Source: Paenibacillus sp. TCA20
GTDB lineage: Bacteria; Bacillota; Bacilli; Paenibacillales; Paenibacillaceae
Assembly: GCF_000732325.1 (NCBI RefSeq)
Contig: NZ_BBIW01000014.1
Coordinates: forward strand, 1 to 64,000
DNA length: 64,000 nucleotides
Direction of reading: 5' to 3'
In this document: one piece after another, positions 25,518 to 34,423 of the stretch
How positions within the stretch are numbered: the first letter of the stretch is position 1
Layout: every line of letters begins with the position of its first letter
Program-made: the position numbers and the translations under genes
Notes under the pieces: model-generated
Database searches by the model: none
What the model was told of the DNA's origin: nothing
What the model saw: the letters and a program-made list of their open reading frames with translations, nothing else

Positions 25518-26297
25518 ATGAGAAAGATCAATATCGGGCTACAGCTGTACACACTTCGTGATGAAACCGCAGCAGATTTCAAAGGAACACTTAAGAAAGT
25601 AGCTGACCTTGGATACGAAGGTGTTGAATTTGCCGGTTATGGTGACATTCCTGCAGAAGAAATGAAAGCGCTTTTGGACGGTCTCGGTCTTAAGGGCTTC
25701 AGCAGTCATGTGTCCCTTCATGCGATGCGTGCTGACCTGCAGAAGGAGATTGATTATCTCAAAACCATCGGTGCTGAGTATATGATATGCCCATTCCTCA
25801 TGCCGGAGGACCGCCCGGAAACGGCGGAAGGCTGGACAGCATTGTTCACTGAGCTTGAGCAGATTGGTAAAGAGGCTCGTAAGCAAGGCTTGATCTTCGG
25901 ATATCATAATCATGATTTCGAATTCCATGGCACGGTTGGAGACAGCAATGCCTTTGATGCCATGTTCGCCGAGACTTCCCCTGAGGCGGTTCAAGTTGAG
26001 ATGGACGTATGCTGGGTACAATTCGCAGGTCAAGATCCAATCGAGTACATTGGTAAATATACAGACCGCCTGCCATTGCTGCATCTGAAGGATTTCTCCA
26101 AGGACGAGCAGGGTCAAATGAAGACTCTTGAGCTGGGACAAGGCTCTGTTAATCTGCCAGCTGTTATTGAAGCAGCGGATCAAGCAGGAGTAGAGTGGCT
26201 GATTGTAGAACAGGATGTATGTCAGAACCCACCGCTTCAGAGCATTGAGAACAGCTACAATTGGGTAAAAGAGAACTATCTTAGTAAATTGAGCTAA
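25518..26297 (+). CDS. Sugar phosphate isomerase/epimerase (AP-endonuclease-like TIM barrel)
   Basis: 259-residue TIM barrel of the xylose-isomerase-like family that isomerises or dehydrates sugars and inositol derivatives with a divalent metal. Typical blocks: IGLQLYTLRDET at the start, GYHNHDFEF (about 135) and VEMDVCWVQFAG (about 165) with metal ligands, then LLHLKDFSKD. Likely co-transcribed with the Gfo/Idh dehydrogenase 63 bases downstream, a common sugar or inositol catabolic pair. Substrate not defined. Confidence 0.88.
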   Translation: MRKINIGLQLYTLRDETAADFKGTLKKVADLGYEGVEFAGYGDIPAEEMKALLDGLGLKGFSSHVSLHAMRADLQKEIDYLKTIGAEYMICPFLMPEDRPETAEGWTALFTELEQIGKEARKQGLIFGYHNHDFEFHGTVGDSNAFDAMFAETSPEAVQVEMDVCWVQFAGQDPIEYIGKYTDRLPLLHLKDFSKDEQGQMKTLELGQGSVNLPAVIEAADQAGVEWLIVEQDVCQNPPLQSIENSYNWVKENYLSKLS

Positions 26298-26360
26298 TTG
26301 CTCAATTCTGTCTTTTCAATCAACTACTAAACTTACTAAATTCACTAAAGGAGATCCAAC

Positions 26361-27380
26361 ATGACAAAAATCAAAGTTGCCGTATTCGGCTGTGGTGCTA
26401 TTGCTGAGCGTAGACATATTCCAGAGTATGCGGCGAATGAACAAGTAGAGCTCGTTGCATTTGCAGATCCGATTATTGAGCGTGCAGAGAAAATGGCAGA
26501 GACTTACGGCGGTAAAGGCTATGCGAGCTATGAAGAGCTGCTTGCAAATGAAGAAGTGGATGCGGTAAGCGTCTGCACACCGAACTATCTGCATGCTTCT
26601 ATGGCGATTGCAGCAGCTAATGCTGGCAAACATGTGCTTGTCGAGAAACCGATGGCTTGCACAGCTGAAGAAGGCGAGCAAATGATTGAAGCGGCGAAGA
26701 AGAATGGTGTGTTCCTGATGGTAGGACACAACCAGCGTCTCATGCCGCCTCACGTGAAGGCCAAGGAACTGCTTGAGTCCGGTAAGCTTGGTAAAGTCCT
26801 TACTTTCCGTACTTCTTTTGGTCATCCAGGTCCGGAAGCATGGAGTGTAGACGGCGCTGGCAGCTGGTTCTTCCGTAAGGAAGAAGCAATTATGGGCGCG
26901 ATGGGCGACCTGGGCGTACACAAATCAGACTTTATTCGTTACCTGTTGAACGATGAGGTATCCGAAGTTGCCGGCTTTATCAGCACATTGCATAAGGAAG
27001 GCACGGAAGTGGACGACAACGCTACCTGTATCCTGCGTATGAAGAGCGGAGCAGTAGGCACATTGGTAGCCAGCTGGACCCAGTACAAGGGCGGGGACAA
27101 CAGTACCGTATTGTGGTGCGAGAACGGCGTGATGAAGATCGGAACAGTTAACGGTGATGAGGTTATTGTTGAACTGACCAATGGTACGGTTGAGACGTAC
27201 AAAGTTGGTGCCATGGCTACGAATGAAAAACAAGTACCAAGTGGTGTTATCGATGCCTTTGTTGAATCCATCGCTACCAATACGCCGCCTTCTATCTCTG
27301 GAGAAGAAGGACTGAAATCTCTGAATGTCATTCTTGCAGCGTTTGAATCGCAGAAGACAGGTCAAATTATCAAGCTGTAA
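26361..27380 (+). CDS. Gfo/Idh/MocA-family oxidoreductase
   Basis: 339-residue NAD(P)-dependent sugar dehydrogenase. Rossmann motif VFGCGAIAERRH at the N-terminus, the family signature VEKPMACTAEEG near 95 with the catalytic Lys, and MGDLGVHKSDFIRYLL near 180. AAAGGAG before the ATG. It probably oxidises the product or substrate of the preceding isomerase; inositol-like or amino-sugar compounds are typical. Confidence 0.91.
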   Translation: MTKIKVAVFGCGAIAERRHIPEYAANEQVELVAFADPIIERAEKMAETYGGKGYASYEELLANEEVDAVSVCTPNYLHASMAIAAANAGKHVLVEKPMACTAEEGEQMIEAAKKNGVFLMVGHNQRLMPPHVKAKELLESGKLGKVLTFRTSFGHPGPEAWSVDGAGSWFFRKEEAIMGAMGDLGVHKSDFIRYLLNDEVSEVAGFISTLHKEGTEVDDNATCILRMKSGAVGTLVASWTQYKGGDNSTVLWCENGVMKIGTVNGDEVIVELTNGTVETYKVGAMATNEKQVPSGVIDAFVESIATNTPPSISGEEGLKSLNVILAAFESQKTGQIIKL

Positions 27381-27403
27381 CAGAATTAATGTAGTAATTT
27401 AAG

Positions 27404-27436
27404 ACTCCTGCAGTTAAACCTGCAGGAGTTTTTTTT
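27404..27436 (+). terminator. Terminator after the Gfo/Idh gene
   Basis: Perfect nine-base stem ACTCCTGCA / TGCAGGAGT followed by eight T; lies before the end of the convergent transporter gene. Confidence 0.9.
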
Positions 27437-27445
27437 ACTGCTATA

Positions 27446-28891
27446 TCAGAGACTCAGTCCAGTCCACTGCCAATACGTAAAGTAAAACAGCATCATGATC
27501 AGAATATAGATCGGCATGAGGAACAGACTGATTCTCAAGAGCTGACGGGCATCGTAGGAGGCTTCATTTTCCTCGTAAAATAAGAGGAGTGCCTTCGAGC
27601 TTACTGGAAAGGTAACGCAGTAGTTCAGACCAACGAGACTTAGAAAAACCGTCGCTGCCGGATTCAGTCCCATACTCTCACTAAACATCAGTAGGCCAGG
27701 AATAAAGACGATTGCGCGTGTCGTATGTGATGTAATGTATAAATGGCTTGTGACCGTAACCAGGAGGATCATAAGAACGATGAGCCACTCTGGAGCATCT
27801 GCAATTAGATGAAGGGTATGCATCATTCTGTGCTCGATCCAGCCAATCACTCCGGTATCCATCAACACCTGTCCGAGTGCAGTTGCACAGGCAACGAACA
27901 TGATCAAGCTTAGCGAGACGGATTTCATTCCCTCCTTCCAGCCAATAACTCCGTATTTTGGCATCATAACGAACAGGGCACCAGCCATCGTAACAAAGGC
28001 GATATCGAAGCCGTGAATGCTTTCCGTTACCCAGCCGATGATTAAGAGGGGAATGAGGATTAGCATCTTTTTTTCTTTATCATTAAAAGGCTGTACCGCC
28101 TTGTCATAATCCTCCTGAGTCTGCTGACTTGGATTCTCTTCTTGAATGATATCCTTCGGCCACAGAACCCACTCAATAATACAAACTGTACAGGCTGTAA
28201 TGACAAGGGTAAATGGAACTCCCCAGACAAACCACTGAGTGTAGGATATCGACTGATCTGTGGTGCTCTCCAGCAAACCGATTCCAATGAGATGAGAGCC
28301 TGCTCCGATCAGCGTAGCGGAGGTACTCATTAAAATAACAACGGGGGCCAGGACAGCGAGTACTTTTTGTTCTTTATTAGAAAATGAACCTCCCAGCTGC
28401 TGAAGGATCGGCAAGGATAGTGCTGCTCTTCCTGAAGTCGAAGGGATGAAGAATGCAGTGACTGCAAAGAGGCAGCTTAACCTATACAGAACACCACCCT
28501 TATTACTGGAGTGTTTCAGTATAAGGTTAGTCCATCTTGCCGTCATACCTGAATTCTTCGCCGCTGCGCCAATAATAAAGGAGCCGGCCATGAGCCACAC
28601 GACTTCTTCTGCAAGTGAATGGTACAGTAATTCGGGTTCAGCCGCATTCAATATAATGACAAACATCGTATGAGACAGGGCGATGAATCCAGCAGGTATC
28701 TTGGTTGTAATCCATAAGATCATGGCAGACAAGAAGACGAATAGAGCAGCCTTTCCTTCGTAATCCAAGCCATTCATAAACAGGATGACAATTAGCATGA
28801 TTAGGTGTATACCGCAGGAGATGCGTGACTTAGGGGATGCTTGGATCCATGCGAGAGTATTCGTAAGCTTACGCTCTATTGTAGAGATCAT
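27446..28891 (-). CDS. SLC13/DASS-family carboxylate transporter
   Basis: 481 residues with about twelve hydrophobic segments. The motif PSTSGRAALSLPIL (about 150-163) and the second-half THLYITSHTTRA-type region resemble the two pore hairpins of sodium- or proton-coupled di- and tricarboxylate carriers. It overlaps the stop of the glycerate kinase gene (ATGA), so the two are coupled. That coupling suggests the carrier brings in glycerate or a related acid that feeds the kinase; inference. Confidence 0.85.
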   Translation of the reverse strand: MISTIERKLTNTLAWIQASPKSRISCGIHLIMLIVILFMNGLDYEGKAALFVFLSAMILWITTKIPAGFIALSHTMFVIILNAAEPELLYHSLAEEVVWLMAGSFIIGAAAKNSGMTARWTNLILKHSSNKGGVLYRLSCLFAVTAFFIPSTSGRAALSLPILQQLGGSFSNKEQKVLAVLAPVVILMSTSATLIGAGSHLIGIGLLESTTDQSISYTQWFVWGVPFTLVITACTVCIIEWVLWPKDIIQEENPSQQTQEDYDKAVQPFNDKEKKMLILIPLLIIGWVTESIHGFDIAFVTMAGALFVMMPKYGVIGWKEGMKSVSLSLIMFVACATALGQVLMDTGVIGWIEHRMMHTLHLIADAPEWLIVLMILLVTVTSHLYITSHTTRAIVFIPGLLMFSESMGLNPAATVFLSLVGLNYCVTFPVSSKALLLFYEENEASYDARQLLRISLFLMPIYILIMMLFYFTYWQWTGLSL

Positions 28892-30069
28892 CGCCCGCCT
28901 CGTTCACGATATTTTTTGTGTGCAATCCCTAAGCCAATCGTAACCTGTCTTAATACGCATTCCGTGCTGTCCTCGATCCATTTTGGTGCTTTTCTCATGG
29001 CCTCTTCCATCGATACAGGTCTTGGAATAATGCTGCTGTAGGCATCTATTCCCGCCTGATAATTAAGGGCTGCTCCCTTGCCGATCGTCCCAGTGAGGGC
29101 GATGACGGGAATGTTATTCTTCTTAGCGATTCGGGCTACTTCTGAAGGGATCTTACCATTTGGCGTTTGGAAATCAAGACTGCCTTCTGCCGTCAGCACG
29201 ACATCTGCATGTGCAATTTTTTCTTCGATCTGGATATAGTCCTTGATAATACTGAATCTGGGGTGAAGTCGTGCACCCGTAAATGCAAGCAGTCCTGCCT
29301 CTAATCCTCCTGAGGCGCCTCCACCGGGAGTTTTACGAACATCCGTCTCTACAGCTTCCTGGATGAGACAAGCATAATGCTCAAGTGCGTTGGATAGTAT
29401 ATCGATCTGTTCAGGAGTCGCGCCTTTCTGAGGTCCGAACACCCGGGCAACGCCCTGATCTCCGCACAGGATATTATTCCAATTACAGGCGACATCGATT
29501 GATACGTCATGAATTCTAGCATCCAGGGCAGAGGTGGATATCGAGCTTACCTTTAACAAGTCTTCTCCGCCATGAACATGGATCGCTTCACCAGCTTGAT
29601 CTAAGAACTGTACACCGAGTGCCTCGGCCATACCCGCTCCTCCATCCGAGGTACCGGAGTCTCCGCAGCCTATGAGGATATGGTCCACGTTCAGGTCGAG
29701 TGCGCCACGGATTAACTCCCCTACACCAAATGTCGTCGTCTTCAAAGGGTTACGCTGTGTACGGGGAACTAGCCGTAAACCGCAGACTGCAGCCATCTCT
29801 ATGACAGCTGTCCGTTTACCGTTTTGCTCATAAACTCCAAAATAGCTGTCTATTCGCTCACCTACAGGACCGGTTACATGTTGTGTTATTAGTTTCCCTC
29901 CTTTCAGATTAACAATCGTTTTCGCAAAACCTTCACCTCCATCAATCATAGGGATCACGTCCATTTGAATCGAAGGGTCGAATCGCTTAACCCCGCGCTT
30001 CATGGCGCTCGCGACCTCTTCGGCATCGAGACATTCCTTAAAGCCCGACGGTACAATGACAATTTTCAT
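28888..30069 (-). CDS. Glycerate kinase (GlxK/GarK family)
   Basis: 393-residue type 1 glycerate kinase that phosphorylates D-glycerate to 2- or 3-phosphoglycerate, sending it into glycolysis. Family blocks: VPSGFKECLDAEEVA at the start, PMIDGGEGFA near 42, GCGDSGTSDGGAGMAEALG near 134, FGPQKGA near 212 and TAEGSLDFQT near 290. GGAGG precedes the ATG. First gene of a two-gene operon with the DASS carrier. Confidence 0.93.
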   Translation of the reverse strand: MKIVIVPSGFKECLDAEEVASAMKRGVKRFDPSIQMDVIPMIDGGEGFAKTIVNLKGGKLITQHVTGPVGERIDSYFGVYEQNGKRTAVIEMAAVCGLRLVPRTQRNPLKTTTFGVGELIRGALDLNVDHILIGCGDSGTSDGGAGMAEALGVQFLDQAGEAIHVHGGEDLLKVSSISTSALDARIHDVSIDVACNWNNILCGDQGVARVFGPQKGATPEQIDILSNALEHYACLIQEAVETDVRKTPGGGASGGLEAGLLAFTGARLHPRFSIIKDYIQIEEKIAHADVVLTAEGSLDFQTPNGKIPSEVARIAKKNNIPVIALTGTIGKGAALNYQAGIDAYSSIIPRPVSMEEAMRKAPKWIEDSTECVLRQVTIGLGIAHKKYRERGGR

Positions 30070-30299
30070 TTATAATTCCTCCAATGAAGAACATTTTTGT
30101 ACTTCAGGATTTGTGTAAAATCCTTGTTAAATAATGTACATTTCGTAAATGAGAGATCCATGAGAGGAGCATTAGAAATGAGATAGAAATAGGAAGGAAA
30201 ATGAGAAGAGGGTCATTATAATAAGAGACAAGCTGCCAATTACCATAAATTATTTTACCGATTCTGAGGCTGGTTTTTGATATACTGTATATTTGGAAA
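30070..30299. other. Intergenic region
   Basis: About 230 bases, purine-rich on the plus strand, with no supported gene. It must hold the promoter of the minus-strand glycerate kinase operon, but none could be assigned with confidence. Confidence 0.35.
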
Positions 30300-30333
30300 C
30301 AAATAAAAGAACCGAAGAGATTCTCTTCGGTTC
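30300..30333 (-). terminator. Terminator of the SDR gene
   Basis: GAACCGAAGAG pairs with CTCTTCGGTTC (positions 30309-30332). On the minus strand it is followed by TTTTATTT, just after the SDR stop. Confidence 0.85.
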
Positions 30334-30346
30334 CTGTACTTGATGA

Positions 30347-31117
30347 TTAACGGGAGGTATAACCTGCATCCGCGTGAATGGTCGTACCCGTAATATAGGA
30401 AGCCGCATCAGATGCCAGCCATAGACTGGCCTGAGCGATTTCACCCGGTTGTCCAAAACGATTAAGCAGGCTCAGCTGAGGCGCATATTCTTCTTCAGTG
30501 AACCCGAATTGTTCTAATGCACCACGAAGCATAGGTGTGTCGATCGCACCAGGAGCTACCGAGTTTACTCGGATATTTTGAGCGCCGTATTCCAGTGCAG
30601 CTACTTTGGTCATGCCCACTACACCGTGCTTGGCTGCAACGTAAGCGATATTGTTCGGCTGAGGACGGTAACCGCTTACGGATGAAATGTTGATGATGGA
30701 ACCGCCATTTCCTTGTTTTACGAGCTGTTGCAGTTCATACTTCATGCACAGGGCAGCGCCTTTAAGGTCGACGGCCATTAAGCGATCCCAATAAGCTTCA
30801 TCAAATTCAGCCGCCGGTTTGTCGTCAGGTGTAAGTGCTGCGTTGTTGACTGCAACATCAAGCTTGCCATAAGTATCAACCGTAAACTTAACCATGGCCT
30901 GTACTTGCTCCGAATTAGAAACGTCAACTTTGACGAAGGCTGCTTCGCCGCCGTCTGCTTTGATGGACTCGGCTACAGCATGTCCTTTTTCTTCGTTAAA
31001 ATCTGCAATGACGACCTTTGCTTTGGCTTCAGCAAATAGTCTGGCTGTGGCTTCGCCCATGCCCATAGCGGCACCTGTGACGATGGCTACTTTACCTTCT
31101 AATACAGGGAATGTCAT
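30347..31117 (-). CDS. Short-chain dehydrogenase/reductase
   Basis: 256-residue classical SDR. Cofactor motif TGAAMGMGEA (15-24), NNAA near 92, catalytic Ser in NISSVSG and Tyr/Lys in YVAAKHG near 159. The Asp in VVIADFNEE after strand 2 favours NAD over NADP. AGGAGG before the ATG. It faces a TetR gene across 170 bases, which probably controls it. Substrate unknown. Confidence 0.92.
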   Translation of the reverse strand: MTFPVLEGKVAIVTGAAMGMGEATARLFAEAKAKVVIADFNEEKGHAVAESIKADGGEAAFVKVDVSNSEQVQAMVKFTVDTYGKLDVAVNNAALTPDDKPAAEFDEAYWDRLMAVDLKGAALCMKYELQQLVKQGNGGSIINISSVSGYRPQPNNIAYVAAKHGVVGMTKVAALEYGAQNIRVNSVAPGAIDTPMLRGALEQFGFTEEEYAPQLSLLNRFGQPGEIAQASLWLASDAASYITGTTIHADAGYTSR

Positions 31118-31288
31118 ATATATGCCTCCTAGTAATCGCTTTATTTTCTCTTCGTCTTCACTATATATGGAGAATTTGTGACTATCAATGAACAGTCATT
31201 CCTAGTGTGTTTGTTACTGTACAAATCCATACTCTTTGTATAGTGTGATTTTCAAATCATGTATTTATAAGAACCGAGGTGCCATACC

Positions 31289-31876
31289 ATGACGGGAATA
31301 GATAAGCGTGTCCAGCGCTCGAAGGATGCGATCAAACAAACTTGTCTGGACCTATTGTTCCACAAACCGTTTGACCAGATTACAATTTCTGAAATTGTGC
31401 GTATTGCGAATTATAATCGAGGAACCTTTTACGCCAATTTCGAAACGAAGGAAGATCTGCTTGAGGAAATAATTAAAGATGTCCTTGAAGAGATGGTTCA
31501 TCAGATAAGGCATCCTTACAAATCCGATATAAAAGTGAATCTCCATGAAATGCCAATCGAGAATATTACCTTGTTCTCGTACTTCAAACACAATGCAAAA
31601 CTGTACAAAATGCTGCTGAGTGACCATATCCGGGTGGATTTTCGTTATCGTATGGCGAAGGCCATCGAGGAGCTGTTTATTATGGAATATGTTTATGAGC
31701 TGGATGAAGGGACCCATGTGGATCCGAAGTGGCTGTACATTTTCCGGGCACACGGTATAGCTGGATTTATCATTCGCTGGATCGAAGAGGGATTCAAGGA
31801 ATCTCCGGATTATATGTCTGAGCAGATTGTAGAGTTGATGCTTGTATCAACCAAGACCTTTTATGTGAAAAAGTAA
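31289..31876 (+). CDS. TetR-family regulator
   Basis: 195 residues. N-terminal HTH (ITISEIVRIANYNRGTFYAN, about 32-51) is typical TetR, followed by a C-terminal helical domain of the TetR_C_7-like kind with aromatic residues (WLYIFRAHGIAGFIIRWIEE). Divergent from the SDR gene, so likely its repressor. A short AATGA-ACAG-TCATT palindrome lies between the genes near 31188. Confidence 0.87.
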   Translation: MTGIDKRVQRSKDAIKQTCLDLLFHKPFDQITISEIVRIANYNRGTFYANFETKEDLLEEIIKDVLEEMVHQIRHPYKSDIKVNLHEMPIENITLFSYFKHNAKLYKMLLSDHIRVDFRYRMAKAIEELFIMEYVYELDEGTHVDPKWLYIFRAHGIAGFIIRWIEEGFKESPDYMSEQIVELMLVSTKTFYVKK

Positions 31877-31919
31877 ATGGATGTCATCTGATATCGTGCA
31901 GACGTAAGAAGACATAAAA

Positions 31920-31967
31920 AAAGACATCGAGCTCTGCATGGTAAATGCACAGTCTATCGATGTCTTT
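31920..31967. terminator. Two-way terminator between convergent genes
   Basis: AAAGACATCGA pairs with TCGATGTCTTT with T/A runs on both sides. Confidence 0.82.
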
Positions 31968-31997
31968 CTGCTTAAAGAAAAGCCAATCTAAAATTGA

Positions 31998-32921
31998 TTA
32001 TTCCGGTTTCTCACTATTCGTGGTGTAGTACAGACGGAAGATGATGTCTTGATTATGATTACCGAAGCCGGAGCCAAACAATGTGACACCGCCAATATGT
32101 TCAGCATCTTCTTTGACAGCAATACGGAAGGACCAATAGCTGTTACGGATGCCGATATCATCAATCGTGACGTCCGACAACTTGATGCCGTCCATGAATG
32201 TGCCTTCTTTTTTTATAATGAGATGCTTCAGTAAGCCGTACTGATTTACACTTTCAAACCACCAAGGCGGGTTCAGCTTGCCTTTGCCCCCAAAATCTCC
32301 AGGGCTTGTCCACATCCCTACCTCGACACCATTCACAATAAATGTAATATCAGATGGCCAATGATTATTGGTCAGCGGAGCTTCAGAAGAGATCTCCATT
32401 GATATTTCCAATTCTTCAGGAACCTCGTCGCCCATCAGATAGTTTGGAATTTTATACTCGACATAACCTTGTCCGAACCACAATATTTTGGCATTGAGAC
32501 GATCCGGATCGAGAAAATAGCGTGGATCATCAAAAATGCCAATGACGGAGTCCCGGGTGCATATTCCGCAGGTAGGCTGGATCTGTACATCAGTAAAGTG
32601 ACCAATGGATATTTCGGTCTTACGAATCTCTCTCGGAATGACATCCTTGATCGGGAATGCGATTTCAAGATTGTCCATACTGAGGGAGCATACCTTCTGG
32701 GCGGCACCGCCCTTGCCAGGAGCCATCGTTGATTCGATGATTCCGGCCTTCTCCAGTTTCTTTACATGCATAGTCATAATCGCACTGCTAAGCCCTAGCG
32801 CTTCTGCTAGTTCTTTAATGTTCATTGATTTCTGTGACAAGAGATGAACGATTTGAATCCGTACATTACTGGAGATCGCCTCAAATATATGCAAATTCTG
32901 TTCAGTTAAATCAATTCTCAA
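31998..32921 (-). CDS. ArsR-like winged-helix regulator with large C-terminal domain
   Basis: 307 residues. The HTH at about 15-65 (IVHLLSQKSMNIKELAEALG, MHVKKLEKAGIIE) is ArsR/MarR-like. The long remaining part has CGIC (about 118-121) and a beta-rich stretch with many aromatics (WFGQGYVEYKIPNYLMG, NPPWWFES), which may bind a sugar ligand. I choose the TTG at 32921 because GGAGG stands seven bases upstream; the in-frame ATG at 32969 has no ribosome site. Divergent from a GH43 gene, so it probably regulates arabinoside or xyloside use. Confidence 0.78.
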   Translation of the reverse strand: MRIDLTEQNLHIFEAISSNVRIQIVHLLSQKSMNIKELAEALGLSSAIMTMHVKKLEKAGIIESTMAPGKGGAAQKVCSLSMDNLEIAFPIKDVIPREIRKTEISIGHFTDVQIQPTCGICTRDSVIGIFDDPRYFLDPDRLNAKILWFGQGYVEYKIPNYLMGDEVPEELEISMEISSEAPLTNNHWPSDITFIVNGVEVGMWTSPGDFGGKGKLNPPWWFESVNQYGLLKHLIIKKEGTFMDGIKLSDVTIDDIGIRNSYWSFRIAVKEDAEHIGGVTLFGSGFGNHNQDIIFRLYYTTNSEKPE

Positions 32922-33181
32922 TGTTATTCCTCCGAACGGCGATGATTTATTAATGTATATGTAAATCATACATGTAGAACTTTATAATATATGATTCTCC
33001 GCACGTTCACAAGGTATTATTCGACTAAATAAGAGAAGATTAAGGAAAATATAAATGAATAATGAAAATGTAATTGACAGGGGAAACAATTCATTCTAAT
33101 ATTTAGGTAAATTAATGAATGTATATATGAATTAATAAACAAATGTGTAAATCAATTCGATGAGACAGGAGATTGACATCC
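32922..33181. promoter_or_regulatory. Divergent A+T-rich promoter region
   Basis: Repeated ATTAATG...ATGTATAT words occur on both sides: TTAATGTATATG near 32951 and TTAATGAATGTATATATGAA near 33113, the latter nearly palindromic. They may be operators of the ArsR-like protein. No exact promoter assigned. Confidence 0.4.
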
Positions 33182-34156
33182 ATGGGAAATGAAATTCAAT
33201 TTGTTAACCCTATTATACCTCAACGGGCTGATCCTTGGGTATACAAACATTCAGATGGCTATTATTATTTTACAGGCTCCGTTCCGGAATATGACAGAAT
33301 CGAAGTTCGCAGAGCGAAGACGATTCAGGAACTGGGAGAGGCCGAGCCGGTTGTAGTGTGGCGCAAATATGATGAAGGTATGATGAGCGCAAATATATGG
33401 GCTCCCGAAATTCACTTCATAGATAATAAGTGGTATATCTACTTTGCCGCAGCCAGAACAACAGAGACGGTGGAAGGGCTGTTTGATCATCGGATGTTTG
33501 TCTTGGAGAATGCTTCAGAGAATCCATTAGAAGGCGAATGGACGGAGAAGGGCCAGATCAAGACGAAGTGGGAATCCTTTGCACTGGATGCTACGTCTTT
33601 TGAACACAAAGGTAAGCGCTATCTCGTGTGGGCTCAGAAGGATCCTGATATTGTCGGGAACTCCAATCTTTATATAGCTGAGATGGAGAATCCATGGACT
33701 CTTAAAGGAGAACAGGTTATGATTGCCGAGCCGACTCATGATTGGGAGAAGATCGGATTCCTCGTAAATGAAGGGGCTGCTGTGTTACATAGAAATGGCA
33801 AAATTATCATCTCCTTCTCAGCGAGTGCTACAGACTATAATTATGCTATGGGACTGATGTACGCAGATGAGGACAGCGATCTTCTGTCGCCGGACAGCTG
33901 GACTAAGCTGCCTGATCCTGTATTTGTTACCAATGAAGAGACAGGACAATACGGACCGGGGCATAACAGCTTCACTGTTTCTCCGGACGGGTCTCAGGAT
34001 ATCATCATTTATCATGCAAGAAACTATAAAGAGGTTGAAGGCGATCCATTGTACGATCCGAACCGTCATGCACGTGCCCAAGTATTCGGCTGGAACGAAG
34101 ACGGGCTTCCGGACTTTGGTGTTCCTGTTCCCGATGGTGGGGTTGTAAGCCGCTAA
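33182..34156 (+). CDS. GH43-family glycoside hydrolase
   Basis: 324-residue five-bladed propeller enzyme, probably an intracellular arabinofuranosidase or xylosidase as it has no signal peptide. The three acidic residues expected of GH43 are seen: Asp in RADPWVYKHSDGYYYF, Asp in LDATSFE and Glu in NEGAAVLHR. APEIHFIDNKWYIYFAA and GPGHNSF are also typical. AGGAG ten bases before the ATG; a TTG at 33173 is too close to the site. It precedes a sugar ABC importer, suggesting uptake and cleavage of arabino- or xylo-oligosaccharides. Confidence 0.9.
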   Translation: MGNEIQFVNPIIPQRADPWVYKHSDGYYYFTGSVPEYDRIEVRRAKTIQELGEAEPVVVWRKYDEGMMSANIWAPEIHFIDNKWYIYFAAARTTETVEGLFDHRMFVLENASENPLEGEWTEKGQIKTKWESFALDATSFEHKGKRYLVWAQKDPDIVGNSNLYIAEMENPWTLKGEQVMIAEPTHDWEKIGFLVNEGAAVLHRNGKIIISFSASATDYNYAMGLMYADEDSDLLSPDSWTKLPDPVFVTNEETGQYGPGHNSFTVSPDGSQDIIIYHARNYKEVEGDPLYDPNRHARAQVFGWNEDGLPDFGVPVPDGGVVSR

Positions 34157-34170
34157 ATCAGCGGCTTACA
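34144..34170 (+). terminator. Hairpin overlapping the GH43 stop
   Basis: Perfect ten-base stem TGTAAGCCGC / GCGGCTTACA that contains the stop codon in its loop. No T run follows, so it may protect mRNA or slow transcription and not fully end it. Confidence 0.5.
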
Positions 34171-34200
34171 AATAAATTTGCGTGTAATGGATAAAAGTGG

Positions 34201-34229
34201 TTGACAATGAAAGCGCTATGAATTATGCT
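34201..34229 (+). promoter_or_regulatory. Promoter of the sugar importer with cre site
   Basis: TTGACA (34201-34206), 17-base spacer, TATGCT (34224-34229). The spacer holds TGAAAGCGCTATGA (34208-34221), one mismatch from the CcpA cre consensus TGWAANCGNTNWCA. Catabolite repression is predicted. Confidence 0.75.
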
Positions 34230-34237
34230 ATGTTTAC

Positions 34238-34277
34238 AAAAACATTAATCATTAACATAAATGTTATTAATGTTTTT
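34238..34277 (+). promoter_or_regulatory. Long A+T-rich inverted repeat at the transcript start
   Basis: AAAAACATTAAT and ATTAATGTTTTT flank an inner AACAT/ATGTT, giving a hairpin of about 17 pairs with a four-base bulge. It lies at or just after the predicted start of the importer mRNA. It may be an operator or a 5' stabilising hairpin. Confidence 0.5.
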
Positions 34278-34423
34278 ATGCCTGTAAGGGAGCACTCCTA
34301 GGCAAGCTCCTCCGCAGCAGATCAGCAACCTTGAAAGTTAAAGTAAAAGGCAGCCCATGATTTAAATCTTTGAATACGGTTTCATGAAAACATTGATTTT
34401 GAAAAGCACTGGGGGGTTCTTAA

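Noticed and set aside
32922-32969. ATG at 32969 as the start of the ArsR-like gene
   Set aside because: No ribosome site before it, whereas TTG at 32921 has GGAGG at ideal spacing.
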